DNA of 51,736 nt from Staphylococcus cornubiensis (GTDB taxonomy: Bacteria > Bacillota > Bacilli > Staphylococcales > Staphylococcaceae): contig NZ_FXUZ01000013.1 in the NCBI RefSeq assembly GCF_900183575.1, forward strand, positions 1 to 51,736, in the 5' to 3' direction. The position numbers and the translations under genes were made by a program. This document shows, piece by piece, positions 50,021 to 51,736 of the stretch. Positions within the stretch are counted from its first letter, which is position 1. Each line of letters opens with the position of its first letter. The notes under the pieces were generated by a model. It ran no database searches. It saw only the letters and a program-made list of their open reading frames with translations, and was not told the origin of the DNA.

Positions 50021-50067
50021 AAAAGGAGCAAACTTGAGATAACCACCTCTCAGATTTGCTCCTTTTT
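50021..50067. terminator. Terminator of the ilv-leu operon
   Basis: AAAAGGAGCAAA pairs with TTTGCTCCTTTTT around a 22-base loop. It lies between ilvA and the convergent MFS gene and works in both directions. Confidence 0.9.
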
Positions 50068-50081
50068 AAATTTTTAATATA

Positions 50082-51266
50082 TTAGTCAAATTGATACTTT
50101 CTCATGGCGATACTAAATCCAATTAATACGACTAGCATCAACACCGCATCAATCATGAAGACTTGTGCTGCATTATCATTGAGAATAAAGCCGAAAAAGC
50201 TCAGTGAAACAGGTATAATCGCTTGTGCAATAGATGAATTTAGCGAAAACACACGGCCTTTATATTCGTCCTCTACTGCCTTCTGTAAATAAATGCCATA
50301 AGGTGTGTTAATGATAGGTAAACTTACACCAATCAGCGCATATGTCGCAATAAGAAAGCTAAACGATATTATATTCGTATGTGGGAACAATAAAAAGACA
50401 CCAAGTGAAAATAAAGTGACAATTTCTATAAGAACCCCAATCTTATAATATAACGTGACCCCTCTTTTTACAGGATAAATCGACATCACAAATGACACTA
50501 AAAATAGCGCAATCGTATAACCCGATTCAATCATTCCAAACTGTGTCGATTTAAGGTGCAGCTGCTGTATCGCAATGATAGGTACGCCTACCACAATAAC
50601 ATTGATTAAAAAGTTGTTTAACATCGCACAAACGAGAAAAGTCATAATTTCTTTCTTCTTCACTAAATATTGTACCCCCTCTTTAAAGGAGTGCACTAAT
50701 TGACTTTTCATTTGTTGATGATTAATGATAGGTAAAGATTGGATGAGTAAAATCGAAATCGCCTCAGTCACCATGTTGATCATCCCAATAACTTGTAGCG
50801 GGATAAATGCAATCACTATGCCCCCGATGATAGGAGACACGAAACTTGTCAACGTCGACACCGTTTGTCTAATTGAAATCACACGCTCCAAATTATCGGT
50901 CACGATACGTTGCAAATTTTTCTGTATAATGACAGAGTTAATCCCATCAGGAACCGTTAATAGGATACCTAAACAAATGATCATATATACATTGTCATCA
51001 TATAACAATGAAAAAATGAGCAGTGCAGCCACACTTGATAACTGTGAATACAAAATTAAGCGCTTATTGTTAACCGAATCGATAAATACACCACTAATCG
51101 GCGTTGACAGAATCGTTGTAATCACGATGAGTGTTAAATAAATACTGTACAAATAACTGTTTTCTGTGTTCTTCAAAATATGGAAGGCGCAAGCGAAACT
51201 GAAGACACTTGAACCAATTGTAGAAATAAAACCAAATATAATTAATTTATAAGCATTAGGCGTCAA
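50082..51266 (-). CDS. MFS transporter, efflux type
   Basis: The 394-residue membrane protein has about 12 helices and the layout of the MefA/EntS-like (MFS_3) branch, including the SGVFIDSVNNKR loop between helices 2 and 3 and the ITGA-like IIGGIV region. I start it at a TTG (51266) because GGAGGTG is seven bases upstream, giving MTPNAYKLIIFGF; earlier codons at 51293 and 51311 lack a site. The substrate is unknown; macrolide or siderophore export is possible within this family. Confidence 0.82.
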   Translation of the reverse strand: MTPNAYKLIIFGFISTIGSSVFSFACAFHILKNTENSYLYSIYLTLIVITTILSTPISGVFIDSVNNKRLILYSQLSSVAALLIFSLLYDDNVYMIICLGILLTVPDGINSVIIQKNLQRIVTDNLERVISIRQTVSTLTSFVSPIIGGIVIAFIPLQVIGMINMVTEAISILLIQSLPIINHQQMKSQLVHSFKEGVQYLVKKKEIMTFLVCAMLNNFLINVIVVGVPIIAIQQLHLKSTQFGMIESGYTIALFLVSFVMSIYPVKRGVTLYYKIGVLIEIVTLFSLGVFLLFPHTNIISFSFLIATYALIGVSLPIINTPYGIYLQKAVEDEYKGRVFSLNSSIAQAIIPVSLSFFGFILNDNAAQVFMIDAVLMLVVLIGFSIAMRKYQFD

Positions 51267-51311
51267 AGCACAACACCTCCAAGTGATATTCATGATGTAT
51301 GTTTCAAACAA

Positions 51312-51567
51312 ACTATAGGGAGGTTTTTCATACAGAAAATATCAGTCTTAATCTTCTGAATATTGAGATAAATAATATAAAATAGTATATCTAATTTCAA
51401 TCTATATGACAAGATAAATTTGTTTTAAAACAAAAGCATTTGGATTGAACAGTTCAGCTATTTGAGAAGATAACTTTAATGATAAAAAAGCGAAGAAAAG
51501 GATAAGTAGAGAAGTTTACCAATAGATATAAAGATGACTAAGATAAGGTGTTAGTGCGGAGATAACG
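51312..51567. other. Intergenic stretch between MFS gene and rrn operon, no gene seen
   Basis: About 255 AT-rich bases with no open frame carrying a ribosome site. The MFS promoter should lie at its left side. No tRNA is seen. Confidence 0.45.
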
Positions 51568-51607
51568 AAAAAGCTTCGAAACAATAATGATTGCTTCGAA
51601 GCTTTTT
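51568..51607. terminator. Terminator of the rrn operon
   Basis: AAAAAGCTTCGAA (51568-51580) pairs with TTCGAAGCTTTTT (51595-51607), immediately downstream of 5S rRNA on the minus strand. Confidence 0.93.
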
Positions 51608-51613
51608 GAAATA

Positions 51614-51728
51614 ACCTGGCACCGTCCTACTCTCGCGGAACGTAAGTCCGACTACCATCGGCGCTAAAGAGCTTAACTTCTGTGTTCGGCATGGGAACAG
51701 GTGTGACCTCTTTGCCATTGGCACCAGA
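51614..51728 (-). rRNA. rrf: 5S ribosomal RNA
   Basis: The minus strand reads from TCTGGTG through the conserved CACACCTGTTCCCATGCCG, GAAGTTAAGCTC and GATGGTAGT segments to GTGCCAGGT, about 115 bases with complementary ends. The rest of the rrn operon (23S, 16S) would lie beyond the right edge of the window. Confidence 0.97.
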
Positions 51729-51736
51729 TTAAGTAT

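Noticed and set aside
51268..51613. tRNA genes next to the rrn operon
   Set aside because: No cloverleaf or T-loop consensus was seen; only the terminator hairpin is present.

Overview
The window is low-G+C Firmicute DNA and almost certainly comes from a Staphylococcus of the S. intermedius/S. pseudintermedius group. The best evidence is the agr locus. The AgrD propeptide at 15881-16018 carries the peptide RIPTSTGFF, in which serine replaces the usual ring cysteine, as known for S. intermedius-group autoinducers. The gene order groESL - mroQ - sdrH - nitrilase - RNAIII/hld - agrBDCA - scrKBR, then rex - ABC-F - MutS-like - tsaD/rimI/tsaB/tsaE - ilv/leu - 5S rRNA, matches the S. aureus order as I recall it.

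Layout. 1-450: end of an IS3-family transposase and an unexplained foldback. 463-3600: an ABC-2 export pair, two very small membrane-protein genes and a long nested inverted repeat. 3813-7737: an aminotransferase, a radical SAM gene split by a TAG codon, ogt and an M20 peptidase. 7827-9000: an AT-rich island holding a membrane/helical protein with a damaged 5' end and a frameshifted gene relic. 9010-15300: groESL with CIRCE and CtsR-like operators, mroQ, sdrH, a nitrilase-family gene, and RNAIII with delta-haemolysin. 15313-18066: agrBDCA. 18128-22885: sucrose genes scrKBR and the sugar transporter rbsU, which has a cre site.

23057-30521 is the most unusual part. An operon joins a Trep_Strep-type ECF transporter (S, T and double A subunit) to two YbtPQ-like fused ABC proteins. 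Upstream lie a fragment resembling an NRPS thioesterase C-terminus, a perfect 7-1-7 Fur box and a divergent MarR gene broken by one lost A. I read this as the uptake half of a metallophore locus whose biosynthetic part has decayed.

30717-38667: rex, an ABC-F protein, a membrane-bound MutS-like ATPase and the tRNA t6A genes. Between the ABC-F and MutS-like genes lies a 160-bp cluster of at least eight DnaA-box-like 9-mers, not at oriC, near ydiF and gcp (tsaD) homologues as in the B. subtilis DnaA-box clusters. A second copy of the long nested repeat follows the MutS-like gene. 38800-50012: the branched-chain amino acid operon ilvDBNC-leuABCD-ilvA, with a CodY box, a 27-codon leader peptide rich in Ile/Val/Leu and an attenuator. 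The window ends with an MFS transporter and the 5S rRNA (minus strand) of an rrn operon.

How they work together: mroQ, agrBDCA and RNAIII form one quorum-sensing module. GroESL, Rex and CcpA/CodY-type sites connect the region to stress, redox and nutrient control. The operons are mostly compact, with 1-22 bp overlaps and bidirectional hairpin terminators between convergent genes. All functional calls rest on motifs and context read by eye; no database search was run.
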